A stretch of DNA of 64,000 nucleotides from Mangrovibacter phragmitis (GCF_001655675.1 NZ_LYRP01000005.1:1-64000), one strand, 5' to 3'; shown: positions 34,729 to 44,670, counted from the stretch's first letter. Numbers and translations: made by a program. The notes: generated by a model not told the origin, from the sequence alone.

Positions 34729-37024
34729 TTCCCGCACTCCGGCTTACCTGTGGGCGGCGGTTTGCCTCGCCATGCTGGCAGCATTGTTCTGCATTCTGCC
34801 AGGAGCCAAAATAAACAGTAGCGTACTGGCGATGTTGCCAGAGCAGGCCACAGGCAATATGCCACCGGCACTGAACGATGCATTTATAACGCGCCTGGAT
34901 AAACAACTGGTGTGGCTGGTAAGCCCGGGCAAAGAAGCACGGCCTCAGGCCGCCCGGTTCTGGCTGAATGCCCTGCAACACAACCCGTTATTCAGCAAGG
35001 TAAAAGGGCCAATGGACGCGGCCAGTCAGCAAGCCTGGGGCACGTTTTACTGGCAACACCGCAATGGGCTGATTGACAGTGCGACAAGGCAACGCCTTGA
35101 ACATGGAGGAAGCGCGCAGGCGCAGTGGGTGCTGGGCCAACTCTACTCAGCATTTTCCGGAGTCAGTGCCAAAGAGTTGCACAACGACCCGCTGATGCTG
35201 ATGCGTGGCGCACAGTTGGCACAGGCGCAAAGCGGCCAGAAACTCCGCCTGATGGATGGCTGGCTGGTCACCCAGGATGACCAGGGGCGTTACTGGTATC
35301 TCATACATGGCGAACTGGCAGGCCACGCTTTTGATATGCACCAGAACCACCAGCTTGTCACCACGCTGGCGGCACTGGAGCAACAATTGAAAGCAGCTTA
35401 CCCCGACGCCCGGCTACTTTCCCGGGGCACCGTTTTTTACAGTGATTATGCCAGCCAGCAAGCCAAACGGGATATGTCCTCTCTGGGCACGGTGACGATT
35501 ATTGGAGTGCTACTGCTGATTGTTGCCACTTTCCGCTCACTCCGCCCGTTGCTGTTATGCCTGCTCTCCATTGCCACAGGCGCACTGGCCGGTACACTGA
35601 TGACCCTGCTTATCTTTGGTGAATTACACCTGATGACGCTGGTGATGAGCATGAGCATTATTGGGATTTCAGCTGATTACTCACTCTATTATTTAACTGA
35701 GCGCATGGTGCATGGCGAAGCCGTAACCCCGTGGGAAAGCCTGGCCAAAGTGCGTAATGCCCTGCTGCTGGCATTATTGACCACTATTGCCGCATACCTG
35801 CTGATGATGCTCACGCCCTTCCCGGGAATACGCCAGATGGCGGTATTTGCAGCAGCCGGTTTGAGTGCATCCTGTCTGACAGTTCTGTTCTGGCACCCGT
35901 GGCTAAGCCAGCGTCTGCCTGTTCGCCCGGTCCCCGCGATGGCATTGTTACTACGCTGGCTGGCAGCATGGCGGCGTAACAACATACTGCGTATTGGGTT
36001 GCCTTGCGGGCTGTTTTGCCTGTGCCTGGCAGGCCTCAGCCAGGTGCGCATCAATGATGACATCACGCAGCTCCAGGCGCTGCCACAGTCATTACTCGCT
36101 CAGGAAAAAACCATCACCCGGTTAACCGGGCAAAGTCTCGAACAAAAGTGGTTTGTGGTGTATGGCAAGAATGCCCAACAAACACTGGAACGCCTGGAAG
36201 CCCTGAAGCCTGAACTGGATAAAGCCCGGCAACAAGGGGTTATTCACCAGTACCGCACTGTTGGCCTGAATTCATTAAAACGCCAGGCAGCGGATTTAGC
36301 GCTGCTGCATCAGGCGGCCCCCACAGTAGAAAAGGCGCTAAGCCAGGCGGGGATTACGTCGTTCACGCCAGACCTGACGCCCATGCCGGTTACCGTACCT
36401 CAATGGCTGGCAAGCCCGGCAAGTGAAGGCTGGCGGTTGATGTGGATGACGCTTCCTGACGGAACCAGTGGTGTTCTGGTACCGGTAGACGGGGTGGATG
36501 CTCAAAAGAGTGAGATTATGGCAGGCATTGCGCAGCAATTACCTGGCGTGAGCTGGGTGGACCGTAAAGCGGCTTTCGACACGCTCTTTTCCCATTACCG
36601 CACGGTGCTTACCCGCTTATTACTGGTAGCGCTGGCGGTCATTGCAGCCAGTGCCATCTTCCGCCAGGGGCTACGTCAGGGGCTGGTCACCCTGGTTCCG
36701 TCTGTACTGTCGTTAGGCTGTGGCCTGGCCGTACTGGCGTTCAGCCAGCATGCTGTAAACCTGTTTTCATTACTGGCCCTGGTTCTGGTTCTGGGGATTG
36801 GGATTAACTACACCCTGTTTTTCAGTAACCCGCGCGGCACCCCGGTAACCTCATTGCTGGCAATCACGCTGGCAATGCTGACCACATTATTAACCCTCGG
36901 CATGCTGGTCTTCAGCACGACGCAGGCAATCAGCAGCTTTGGTATTGTCCTGGTCAGTGGCATTTTCTCAGCATGGCTGCTCTCCCCACTTGCCATGCCC
37001 CATAAAAAGAGAAAAGTGAAATGA
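34697..37024 (+). CDS. apeM: MMPL/RND-family exporter of aryl polyene lipid
   Basis: The 775-residue protein has a first membrane helix and two clusters of helices separated by large periplasmic loops, as in MMPL-type transporters. Segments such as GISADYSLYYLTERMVHG (TM4-5 proton-relay region) and LVLGIGINYTLFFSNP repeat the fold. It would move the finished lipid across the inner membrane. The start is ATG 34697; it overlaps apeL, and its stop overlaps apeN. Length is typical for exporters in APE clusters. Confidence 0.9.
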   Translation: MKSVNALTNTNSRTPAYLWAAVCLAMLAALFCILPGAKINSSVLAMLPEQATGNMPPALNDAFITRLDKQLVWLVSPGKEARPQAARFWLNALQHNPLFSKVKGPMDAASQQAWGTFYWQHRNGLIDSATRQRLEHGGSAQAQWVLGQLYSAFSGVSAKELHNDPLMLMRGAQLAQAQSGQKLRLMDGWLVTQDDQGRYWYLIHGELAGHAFDMHQNHQLVTTLAALEQQLKAAYPDARLLSRGTVFYSDYASQQAKRDMSSLGTVTIIGVLLLIVATFRSLRPLLLCLLSIATGALAGTLMTLLIFGELHLMTLVMSMSIIGISADYSLYYLTERMVHGEAVTPWESLAKVRNALLLALLTTIAAYLLMMLTPFPGIRQMAVFAAAGLSASCLTVLFWHPWLSQRLPVRPVPAMALLLRWLAAWRRNNILRIGLPCGLFCLCLAGLSQVRINDDITQLQALPQSLLAQEKTITRLTGQSLEQKWFVVYGKNAQQTLERLEALKPELDKARQQGVIHQYRTVGLNSLKRQAADLALLHQAAPTVEKALSQAGITSFTPDLTPMPVTVPQWLASPASEGWRLMWMTLPDGTSGVLVPVDGVDAQKSEIMAGIAQQLPGVSWVDRKAAFDTLFSHYRTVLTRLLLVALAVIAASAIFRQGLRQGLVTLVPSVLSLGCGLAVLAFSQHAVNLFSLLALVLVLGIGINYTLFFSNPRGTPVTSLLAITLAMLTTLLTLGMLVFSTTQAISSFGIVLVSGIFSAWLLSPLAMPHKKRKVK

Positions 37025-37608
37025 TTAAACGTGTGTTGTTCTCTACCTTCTTGTGCCTTGCCGCCACGTTAATCAGCGGGTGCAGCTACCACAAAAACGC
37101 AAGTGATGCCGGGCGGCCTCAGGCCTGGCTGGAACCGGGTACCCGCGTCACGCTACCTGCGCCGGGCATTTCTCCGGCGGTTAATTCCCAACAATTGCTC
37201 ACCGGGTCTTTTAACGGCAAGACTCAGTCACTGCTGGTGATGCTGAATGCGGACGATAAAAAAATCGCGCTGGCAGGGCTGTCATCTATTGGTATTCGGT
37301 TATTTTTAGTGACCTATGACAAAACCGGGTTGCATACCGAACAGTCAATAGTGGTTCCACAATTGCCCCCTGCAAGCCAGGTGCTGGCAGATGTTATGCT
37401 CAGCCACTGGCCGCTCAGTGCATGGCAACCACAATTACCCCGCGGCTGGACACTGCAGGACAAAGGCGATAAACGCGAACTGCGTAACGCTAAAGGGGCG
37501 TTAATCACCGATATTACCTATATACAACGCAAAGGTCGCCGTGAACCAATAAGCATTGAGCAACACGCGTTTAAATACCACATCACCATTCAATATCTGG
37601 GCGACTGA
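37021..37608 (+). CDS. apeN: DUF3261-family lipoprotein
   Basis: The 195-residue protein has a lipoprotein signal (lipobox LISGC at about residues 18-22) and a DUF3261 domain, a family found almost only with aryl polyene-like clusters. By position it is the outer-membrane acceptor or stabiliser for ApeL-delivered cargo, a LolB-like role that is inferred. It overlaps apeM by four bases and lies one base from the next ketosynthase start. Confidence 0.87.
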   Translation: MIKRVLFSTFLCLAATLISGCSYHKNASDAGRPQAWLEPGTRVTLPAPGISPAVNSQQLLTGSFNGKTQSLLVMLNADDKKIALAGLSSIGIRLFLVTYDKTGLHTEQSIVVPQLPPASQVLADVMLSHWPLSAWQPQLPRGWTLQDKGDKRELRNAKGALITDITYIQRKGRREPISIEQHAFKYHITIQYLGD

Positions 37609-37609
37609 T

Positions 37610-38779
37610 ATGATTTATATTTCTGCCATCGGTGTGATTAATGCACTGGGGAATACCGCAGCCGGGGTGGCACAACACCTGGTGCAGGGTAAATCCCCCG
37701 GCATGCGCCCACGAGCTGGGTGGTTGTCCGGCCACCCGCAGGCGGTGTTGGGCGGAGTGGACGGCGAGCTGCCAGTCATTCCCGAGACATTCCATGCGCA
37801 TCACACCCGCAACAACCAGTTGCTGCTGGCGGCACTGGCGCAAATCCAGCCCACCGTTGACCAGGCCATTGCACAATACGGGCTGGCGCGAATCGCTATT
37901 GTGATGGGTACCAGCACGTCCGGGCTGGATGAAGGTGACCAGCATGTGCGCCTGAGCCTGACAGGCCAGCCCAGCGAGCACTGGCGCTACCCACAGCAAG
38001 AATTAGGTGACCCTTCGCGTTTTCTCAGTAAATGGCTTGGCACCACGGGCCCGGCATTTACGCTGTCCACCGCATGTTCATCCAGCGCCCGGGCTATTAT
38101 CAGCGGGCAACGCCTGCTTGCGGCGGGCCTTGCCGATATTGCTATTGTTGGCGGCGCTGACACGCTGAGCCGTATGCCGGTTAACGGGTTCCATAGCCTT
38201 GAATCGCTCTCACCTGGTCTGTGCCAGCCATTCAGCCGTGACCGAAGCGGCATCACCATTGGCGAAGGTGCGGCACTGATGGTGCTGACCAAAACACCAC
38301 AGGATCTCGCATTACTGGGGGTTGGGGAATCCAGCGATGCCTGGCATATTTCTGCCCCGCATCCGGAAGGGAAAGGTGCGATTCAGGCAATCCAGCAGGC
38401 GCTGGATAATGCCGGGCTGTCTGCAAATGAGATTGGGTATATCAATCTGCACGGTACCGCCACCCGTCTTAACGACCAGATAGAATCCAGGGTAGTGCAT
38501 GATTTATTTGGCGACAAAATACCTTGCAGCTCCACCAAACACCTGACCGGCCATACACTGGGCGCAGCAGGCATTACTGAAGCAGCACTGAGCGCCCTGA
38601 TTTTGCGCCAGAGGCTGCCTTTACCAGCCCAGGACTTTACGCTATCGCCACTCGACCCGGCATTACCGCCCTGTGGCATTCTCCAGCAATCACAGCCCCT
38701 GGTTCGCCCCATTATCATGTCAAACTCGTTCGCCTTTGGGGGAAACAACGCCAGTATTATTTTAGGGAGAACCTCATGA
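37610..38779 (+). CDS. apeO: Ketosynthase ApeO
   Basis: The 389-residue ketosynthase has the full Cys-His-His catalytic set: cysteine in LSTACSSSARAI, histidine in NLHGTATRLND and histidine in KHLTGHTLGAAG. In the Xenorhabdus system ApeO pairs with the inactive-type ApeC to extend the aryl starter by decarboxylative condensation. The start is ATG 37610, one base after the apeN stop; the open frame upstream lies inside apeN. It overlaps apeP by four bases. Confidence 0.94.
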   Translation: MIYISAIGVINALGNTAAGVAQHLVQGKSPGMRPRAGWLSGHPQAVLGGVDGELPVIPETFHAHHTRNNQLLLAALAQIQPTVDQAIAQYGLARIAIVMGTSTSGLDEGDQHVRLSLTGQPSEHWRYPQQELGDPSRFLSKWLGTTGPAFTLSTACSSSARAIISGQRLLAAGLADIAIVGGADTLSRMPVNGFHSLESLSPGLCQPFSRDRSGITIGEGAALMVLTKTPQDLALLGVGESSDAWHISAPHPEGKGAIQAIQQALDNAGLSANEIGYINLHGTATRLNDQIESRVVHDLFGDKIPCSSTKHLTGHTLGAAGITEAALSALILRQRLPLPAQDFTLSPLDPALPPCGILQQSQPLVRPIIMSNSFAFGGNNASIILGRTS

Positions 38780-39252
38780 GCCGCTACCAGCCACCCGGCA
38801 ACTATCTGCCGCATGAATCCCCCATGATACTGCTGGATGAAGTCGTCAGCGTGGCCGATAACAGTGCCGATTGCCGGGTCGCTATTCACTCTGCTGGGGT
38901 GTTAGCGCCTTTTCTGACAGCGGAACATACCCTGCCCGGTTGGTACGGCCTGGAACTGATGGCACAAACCGTTGGGGTCTGGTCCGGCTGGCACCGCCAG
39001 CAACGTGGTCAACAAAGCATTGCACTGGGTATGGTGCTGGGCGCCCGCGAATATACCTGCCCTGCAGGTGAATTCCCGGCTGATGTAATACTGGATATCC
39101 ATGTCAGCCTGCTGATGCAGGATGCCCGCTTCGGCAGTTTTGAATGCACAATCAGCCACCTTAATCAAACCCTGGCAACCGGGCGCATTAATACCTTCCA
39201 GCCCGATAGCGAGGAATTAGCTTCACTTTTTCAACAGGGAAAAACGCCATGA
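38776..39252 (+). CDS. apeP: 3-Hydroxyacyl-ACP dehydratase ApeP
   Basis: The 158-residue hotdog protein has an LPHESPMILLDEVVSV opening, and the conserved helix is GWYGLELMAQTVGVWSGW, which carries the E-LxAQ pattern of FabA/FabZ-type dehydratases. In the studied system it forms the active dehydratase together with ApeI. The ATG overlaps the apeO stop (ATGAG), indicating coupling. Confidence 0.92.
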   Translation: MSRYQPPGNYLPHESPMILLDEVVSVADNSADCRVAIHSAGVLAPFLTAEHTLPGWYGLELMAQTVGVWSGWHRQQRGQQSIALGMVLGAREYTCPAGEFPADVILDIHVSLLMQDARFGSFECTISHLNQTLATGRINTFQPDSEELASLFQQGKTP

Positions 39253-39980
39253 AACGTTCCGTGCTTGTCACTGGTGCCAGTAAAGGCATAGGCCAGGCCA
39301 TTGCCCGGCAACTGGCGGCAGATGGTTTTATTGTCGGAGTGCATTATCACAGCGATGCCTCTGGCGCGCGTGCCACACTGGATGCCATTGAACAGGCTGG
39401 CGGCCAGGGGCGGCTTTTATGTTTCGATGTTGCCAACCGCCAGCAATGCCAGGAAGTTATTGAACAGGATATTGAGTCTCACGGTGCCTGGTACGGGGTT
39501 GTGAGTAATGCCGGGATCACGCGGGATGGCGCGTTTCCCGCCCTGAGCGATGACGACTGGGACCGTGTTATCCATACCAATCTGGATAGTTTTTACAACG
39601 TTATTCACCCTTGCATAATGCCCATGATCAGTGCCCGTCAGGGCGGAAGGATCATCACGCTTTCATCGGTTTCTGGCGTGATGGGCAACCGTGGGCAGGT
39701 AAATTACAGCGCTGCAAAAGCGGGCATTATTGGCGCGACCAAAGCCCTCGCCATTGAGCTGGCAAAACGCAAAATCACTGTCAACTGCATTGCTCCCGGT
39801 CTGATTGATACGGGAATGGTCGCACTTGAAGAAACTGCAATGAAAGAAGCTATGTCCATGATCCCCATGAAACGAATGGGGCAAGCCGAAGAGGTTGCCG
39901 GGCTGGCCAGTTATTTAATGTCTGATATCGCCGGTTATGTCACTCGCCAGGTGATTTCTATAAACGGAGGTATGTTATGA
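39249..39980 (+). CDS. apeQ: 3-Ketoacyl-ACP reductase ApeQ, FabG-like
   Basis: The 243-residue SDR enzyme has the NADPH-binding VTGASKGIGQAIA and the YxxxK catalytic pair in VNYSAAKAGIIGATKAL with the catalytic serine in LSSVSG. It reduces 3-ketoacyl-ACP after each extension. It overlaps both neighbours by four bases. It is shorter than many SDRs but standard for FabG. Confidence 0.95.
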   Translation: MKRSVLVTGASKGIGQAIARQLAADGFIVGVHYHSDASGARATLDAIEQAGGQGRLLCFDVANRQQCQEVIEQDIESHGAWYGVVSNAGITRDGAFPALSDDDWDRVIHTNLDSFYNVIHPCIMPMISARQGGRIITLSSVSGVMGNRGQVNYSAAKAGIIGATKALAIELAKRKITVNCIAPGLIDTGMVALEETAMKEAMSMIPMKRMGQAEEVAGLASYLMSDIAGYVTRQVISINGGML

Positions 39981-41206
39981 CAAGGCGTGTTGTCATTACT
40001 GGCATGGGTGGGGTAACTGCGTTTGGGGAAAACTGGGCAAACGTTGCCAGCCGCTTACTGGCCGGCAAAAATGCTGTACGTAAAATGCCAGAATGGCAGG
40101 TTTATGACGGGCTGCATACGTTACTGGGTGCGCCAATCGATGATTTCACACTACCAGACCATTATACACGTAAGCGCATTCGCGCTATGGGCCGGGTTTC
40201 ACTGCTCTCCACCCGCGCTACTGAACTGGCACTGACTGAGGCCGGGCTGATTGACGACCCGGTACTCACCAGCGGAGAAACCGGCATCGCTTACGGCTCC
40301 TCTACCGGGAGCACCGGGCCGGTGAGTGAGTTCGCCACCATGCTCACAGAAAAGCACACTAATAATATTACCGGTACCACCTATGTGCAGATGATGCCAC
40401 ACACCACCGCCGTAAATACGGGGTTGTTTTTTGGCCTGCGCGGGCGAGTCATTCCCACTTCCAGCGCCTGTACATCGGGTAGCCAGGCCATTGGATATGC
40501 CTGGGAAGCCATTCGCCACGGGTATCAGACTGTTATGGTGGCCGGTGGCGCTGAAGAGTTGTGCCCATCTGAAGCGGCAGTATTTGATACGTTATTCGCC
40601 ACCAGCCAGCGTAATGACGCGCCACACACCACCCCTTCCCCATTTGACCAAAACCGCGACGGGCTGGTCATTGGTGAAGGTTCAGGCTCGTTGATTCTTG
40701 AAGAACTGGAACACGCCAAAGCCCGTGGCGCCACCATTTATGGTGAAATTGTTGGGTTTGCCACCAACTGTGATGCGGCACATATTACTCAACCGCAGAA
40801 GGCCACCATGCAAGTGTGTATGGAAAAAGCATTAAATATTGCCGGATTATCTGCCAGCGATATTGGCTATATATCTGCACACGGCACAGCCACGGACCGT
40901 GGGGATATTGCAGAAAGCCAGGCCACCGCAGCAATTTTTGGAAATAAAACGCCGATTTCATCGTTAAAAAGCTATTTTGGGCACACCCTTGGCGCATGTG
41001 GTGCACTGGAGGCCTGGATGAGCCTTGAGATGATGCGGGAAGGATGGTTTGCGCCAACCATTAACCTGCACCAACCAGATGAACAGTGCGGTGAGCTTGA
41101 TTACATTATTGGCGAAGCCCGCCACATTGATTGTGAATACCTGCAGAGCAATAACTTTGCATTCGGCGGTATCAACACATCCATCATTATTAAACGCTGG
41201 GCCTGA
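39977..41206 (+). CDS. apeR: Ketosynthase ApeR, FabF-like
   Basis: The 409-residue ketosynthase has the complete catalytic set: cysteine in IPTSSACTSGSQA, histidine in YISAHGTATDRGD and histidine in KSYFGHTLGACGAL. In Xenorhabdus ApeR is reported as a homodimer acting apart from the ApeO:ApeC pair. It is the last gene of the cluster; a GC-rich hairpin follows 11 bases past its stop. Confidence 0.95.
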   Translation: MTRRVVITGMGGVTAFGENWANVASRLLAGKNAVRKMPEWQVYDGLHTLLGAPIDDFTLPDHYTRKRIRAMGRVSLLSTRATELALTEAGLIDDPVLTSGETGIAYGSSTGSTGPVSEFATMLTEKHTNNITGTTYVQMMPHTTAVNTGLFFGLRGRVIPTSSACTSGSQAIGYAWEAIRHGYQTVMVAGGAEELCPSEAAVFDTLFATSQRNDAPHTTPSPFDQNRDGLVIGEGSGSLILEELEHAKARGATIYGEIVGFATNCDAAHITQPQKATMQVCMEKALNIAGLSASDIGYISAHGTATDRGDIAESQATAAIFGNKTPISSLKSYFGHTLGACGALEAWMSLEMMREGWFAPTINLHQPDEQCGELDYIIGEARHIDCEYLQSNNFAFGGINTSIIIKRWA

Positions 41207-41216
41207 CTGTGTGGCG

Positions 41217-41241
41217 CCCCCGGGGAATTGTTCGCCGGGGG
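41217..41241 (+). terminator. GC-rich hairpin after the aryl polyene cluster
   Basis: CCCCCGG (41217-41223) pairs with CCGGGGG (41235-41241) across an 11-base loop, followed by TTAAAA rather than a clean T-run. It sits 11 bases after the last ape stop and probably ends the operon. Confidence 0.6.
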
Positions 41242-41370
41242 TTAAAATCACTAAAGCGGAATGTCGTATTTTACACCAAAGGCTAAACAGGTGCTGGCCC
41301 CAGCGACGCCACTCGTATTTGTAGCAGAGGCCACGATTCTGCTGCCATCGTGGCCTGTGTTTAAACCGGG

Positions 41371-41778
41371 TTATTCCAGGGTAACCAGCTTCATCGGTTT
41401 GCCTCCCAGTTTCGGAGCAAGTTTTTGCTGCACTGCGACCACTGACGCCAGCGGCCGCCAAGCCACAGTCATGCTGTCGATAAGTCCGGCATCGTTTAGA
41501 TGTATGTGATCCATCCCATCAATAGTGTGGTCGCCGAACCTGATAGTGAAAACGGCGACAAAGTCTGATCCGTCACGCAAAAGAAGTTCTGGCTCAAAGG
41601 CGTCAACGGTGTCAAGGAGCTGGGTAAGGACTCTGACAACCTGCTCTTTCCCTTCAAAGGGAGCAGGAACGATTGGGCTGCGGAGTGTAACGTTATCCGC
41701 GATGTGGCCCCGGGTTCCTTCAACATGACGGCTGCCCATGGCTTTGAGATACGCATCGAGATGTTCAGTAGTGACCAT
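41371..41778 (-). CDS. SnoaL-like/NTF2-fold small protein
   Basis: The 135-residue protein looks like a SnoaL-type NTF2-fold domain: it has an early HLDAYLKAMGS helix, IADNVTLRSPIVPAPFEGKEQVV, and a late GMDHIHLNDAGLIDSMTVAWRP strand pattern, with GRPG-like loops missing. Such proteins can be small-molecule isomerases, hydrolases or binders. ATG 41778 has GAGGAG upstream and is preferred over the longer frame. It is divergent from the LysR gene at 41939, its likely regulator. Function unknown. Confidence 0.75.
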   Translation of the reverse strand: MVTTEHLDAYLKAMGSRHVEGTRGHIADNVTLRSPIVPAPFEGKEQVVRVLTQLLDTVDAFEPELLLRDGSDFVAVFTIRFGDHTIDGMDHIHLNDAGLIDSMTVAWRPLASVVAVQQKLAPKLGGKPMKLVTLE

Positions 41779-41938
41779 GAAATACTTCTCCTCACAGATG
41801 GATTTAAACCGGTAACAGGTAAAAGACCAGCCACCTTTCAGGCCCATCCTAACGCTATTGACCGTGTGGCATTAACGGGGATAACGTTCACTTCAGATAT
41901 GACAAAAATGTCGGTAATCAATATTCCGGGGGTAAATT

Positions 41939-42847
41939 GTGGAGAGTTTCAGCGCGCTGGGGGGACTGGAAGTCTTTGTCCACACTGCGCGGACACGGAA
42001 TTTTGCCGAAACGGGAAGAAACCTCGGCATTTCTGCTTCCGCTGTCAGTAAAAGTATTTCCCGACTTGAGGAACGTGTTGGAGTGCGTCTTTTTCAACGC
42101 AGCACAAGAAGCGTCCATCTTACCTCGGAAGGTGAGATGTTTCTCGAAAGGTGCAGCCGCATTCTGGGGGAACTTCAGGCGGCAGAAGATGAACTCAACA
42201 GCCTGACTCAACACCCTCGTGGACGATTAAAGGTGGGGCTGGCTCTTTCGGCAGGGCTGCCGCTGCCCGTCCTGTCGGCGTTCATGGCACACCACCCCGG
42301 GATTGAACTCGACCTAGATTTTACCGATCGGCTTGTCGATGTGATTGATGAAGGATTTGATGTGGTTATACGGGGGAACTCGCTTCGGGATTCGCGTCTG
42401 GTTTCCCGCCCGCTGGGCCCCTATCGCGCTATCCTGGTCGCTGCACCGGCCTATCTGAAAGAAAAAGGTGTACCCGTGAAACCGGTCGATCTTTTGAATC
42501 ATGAATGCCTGCACTATCGCTCAACGCCTACCGGAAAGGTGTACCCGTGGCCGCTGGAACACTCAGATTTCGCAGCCGAAGGATTTTCACTTCCCCTGAC
42601 GATGGTATGTAATAGCCTGGACGCGCTGCTATATATGGCCACTGCGGGGCGCGGTATAGCCTGCGTAACCGACTTCTCTGCCAGGAGCGCGGTTGCTGAG
42701 GGGCATCTGAAAACAATACTGGATACCTGCGTAACCGGCTCCGATACTATCCATATAATGTGGCCCAGCAACCGAAAAATGACGCCAAAAGTGCGCGTCT
42801 TCGTTGACTTTATGCTCGCCCATTTTGGCGATTATCTTGTCACTTAA
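41939..42847 (+). CDS. LysR-family regulator
   Basis: The 302-residue LysR protein opens with a winged helix-turn-helix (FAETGRNLGISASAVSKSI) and an ArgP-like effector domain. The start is GTG 41939 with GGGGGT upstream. It faces the SnoaL-like gene across about 160 bases and so probably controls it. Wording such as LEERVGVRLFQRSTRSVHLT is typical of the family. Confidence 0.92.
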   Translation: MESFSALGGLEVFVHTARTRNFAETGRNLGISASAVSKSISRLEERVGVRLFQRSTRSVHLTSEGEMFLERCSRILGELQAAEDELNSLTQHPRGRLKVGLALSAGLPLPVLSAFMAHHPGIELDLDFTDRLVDVIDEGFDVVIRGNSLRDSRLVSRPLGPYRAILVAAPAYLKEKGVPVKPVDLLNHECLHYRSTPTGKVYPWPLEHSDFAAEGFSLPLTMVCNSLDALLYMATAGRGIACVTDFSARSAVAEGHLKTILDTCVTGSDTIHIMWPSNRKMTPKVRVFVDFMLAHFGDYLVT

Positions 42848-43091
42848 GCGGATGGCCCTGCCCGGAAGATGACGCGATCCCCCACAGAGCGGTTCAATAA
42901 GTGTGTTGCATCCATCGGTTGAATTCACAGCCAAATACGGACATTACAGTTGCCAAGTCTAACTCTCAGACCATAGGTACGTTTAAGCGATAATCAACTC
43001 TCAGAAAGCTGAATATTTAGACCTGGAAAATCATTTATTTCGGCCCAATTTATGTAATGGCATAATCAGGCTGGCGAACGTGGGAGTGAGA

Positions 43092-43676
43092 ATGGATAAA
43101 ACATCTAAAAATCAGATACTAGATAGCGACATTGCTCGTTTATTGCTTAAACATAGAAAAGCTCGCAACCTGACTGTCACCGAGCTTGCTCAACGATCGG
43201 GCGTCAGTCAGGCCATGATTAGCAAAGTTGAACGAGGCACCTCCAGCCCCAGTGCAACGATACTGAGTCGGTTAGCTAACGCGATGAATATTACGCTATC
43301 AAAGCTTTTCGCAGAGCTTGAGCTACATCAGAACTCACTTGTTCTCTTTGCTCATGAGCAGCAGCACTGGACGGATGAACAATCAGGTATTACTCGCTGG
43401 TCTCTGTCCCCAGCGGGGGCATGCCCGGAACTTATAAGAGTTGAGATTCCTGCTAAGGGGGAGTTGACGATACCCGCCTCCGCGAATGAGCATCTTTCCG
43501 GGCAAACACTTTGGATGTTGAGTGGCAGCCTTGATTTTCGGGTCAATCATCAGACTCACCATTTACAAGCTGGTGACTGCCTTGCCCTTACCTTTGCAAG
43601 CGGGTACCAAATGAACAATCCTGATAGTCAGCGGAGCTGTTCTTACATCGTCGCTTTTAGTCAAAAAAATCAATGA
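43092..43676 (+). CDS. XRE-cupin transcriptional regulator
   Basis: The 194-residue protein has an XRE helix-turn-helix (NLTVTELAQRSGVSQAMISK) and a C-terminal cupin domain. ATG 43092 follows GGGAGTGAGA. It lies convergent with the GNAT gene (stops 11 bases apart). Proteins of this shape often regulate amino-acid or polyamine genes; the target is not evident here. Confidence 0.92.
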   Translation: MDKTSKNQILDSDIARLLLKHRKARNLTVTELAQRSGVSQAMISKVERGTSSPSATILSRLANAMNITLSKLFAELELHQNSLVLFAHEQQHWTDEQSGITRWSLSPAGACPELIRVEIPAKGELTIPASANEHLSGQTLWMLSGSLDFRVNHQTHHLQAGDCLALTFASGYQMNNPDSQRSCSYIVAFSQKNQ

Positions 43677-43687
43677 TATTACCTCTA

Positions 43688-44140
43688 CTAAAGGAGGTGT
43701 ATCACATTAGCCTTGCTTAGATGTAACAGAGGATAGGGCCTTCCCTGATTGTCCCGTTCGGAACGCCCTGAAACAAGAAAGCCCATATGTTGATAAAACC
43801 CTACAGCTTGCTGATTTTGTTCATTTACATCGACGCTTAAATCAGGATGAACAGCCAGCGCATGTGAGATCAACAGTTTTCCGACGCCAAGCCCACGAGC
43901 AGAAGCATTTACAAAAAGCGCCTCCAGATGGCCTTCATGCAAAAACATGAACCCTAGCGGTTGATCTTCCTGATTTGTAGCTACCCATACAGGGGTTTCT
44001 GAAAAAAAGCTGACAACTTCTTTTTCGATCTCTTGTCGGTCGTGGGCTGTCAGAAAGTCGTGTGTAGCATCTACTGAATTTTTCCAAATTTGGATGATTT
44101 CTGACACTTCAGAGAGTCGTGACATTCTGATTTTTAACAT
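43688..44140 (-). CDS. GNAT-family N-acetyltransferase
   Basis: The 150-residue protein has the acetyl-CoA pyrophosphate loop in ASARGLGVGKLLISHA, the usual R/Q-GxGxG/A region, and the ending LSVDVNEQNQQAVGFYQHMGF matches the YjaB/PhnO-like pattern (VDVNEQNQQAVGFYQHMGF). It acetylates an amine; the substrate is unknown. AAGGTAGG upstream supports ATG 44140. Confidence 0.9.
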   Translation of the reverse strand: MLKIRMSRLSEVSEIIQIWKNSVDATHDFLTAHDRQEIEKEVVSFFSETPVWVATNQEDQPLGFMFLHEGHLEALFVNASARGLGVGKLLISHALAVHPDLSVDVNEQNQQAVGFYQHMGFLVSGRSERDNQGRPYPLLHLSKANVIHLL

Positions 44141-44199
44141 TTTACCTACCTTAAAGTGGTTATCACTTCGCGTATTTACATAAAAATGAGTCCGCCTTA

Positions 44200-44235
44200 A
44201 TTTACTATCGTAAAAATAAATTCACAATAGTAAAT
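44200..44235. promoter_or_regulatory. Inverted repeat upstream of the GNAT gene
   Basis: ATTTACTATCGT (44200-44211) and ACAATAGTAAAT (44224-44235) are inverse with one mismatch and a 12-base spacer. The element is 60 bases upstream of the leftward GNAT start and could be an operator for it. Confidence 0.5.
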
Positions 44236-44362
44236 TTATTTCATATCTTATCGTTCCTTATGAGAAGTGCTAACACACTGGTTGGGCTGAGCCTCTTCAC
44301 CGAGGATGTTGGATATTTTGTGCCAGGTCAGATCGTACAATTCAAACTGAATTCCTTCAAAA

Positions 44363-44388
44363 TGACCTACTATTCAGGTCAACTTTTT
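44363..44388 (+). terminator. Hairpin with T-run in the AT-rich region
   Basis: TGACCT (44363-44368), loop ACTATTC, AGGTCA (44376-44381), then a run of five T. It reads as a rightward terminator but no rightward gene ends here, which may indicate a lost gene. Confidence 0.4.
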
Positions 44389-44670
44389 AGCTTAGAACCG
44401 CTGAAAAATTGACCTGCAGTTACAGAGTACTATTATTTGTTTATTGCATACGCATCTTGTAAAAAACCAGAATGAAAAAAGGACGACTTCATTTTCAGCA
44501 TTTGCCAGCCGTTCAGAAAAGAAAATATTTTTTGAATGATTCCGGCGTTATATCACTGGCGTAAGACATGAAAATGGATGACCGCTTTAAGGTGTCGACT
44601 CAAGAATAGTGTACGAGTGTGTTAAGGAGTAAATTATTGTTCGAAGGTCGGCTTGCGGTAATTCTTATTT

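Noticed and set aside
39663-39884. 73-codon leftward frame inside apeQ
   Set aside because: Shadow of the real FabG-like gene; the same holds for the many antisense frames across the aryl polyene and efflux operons.
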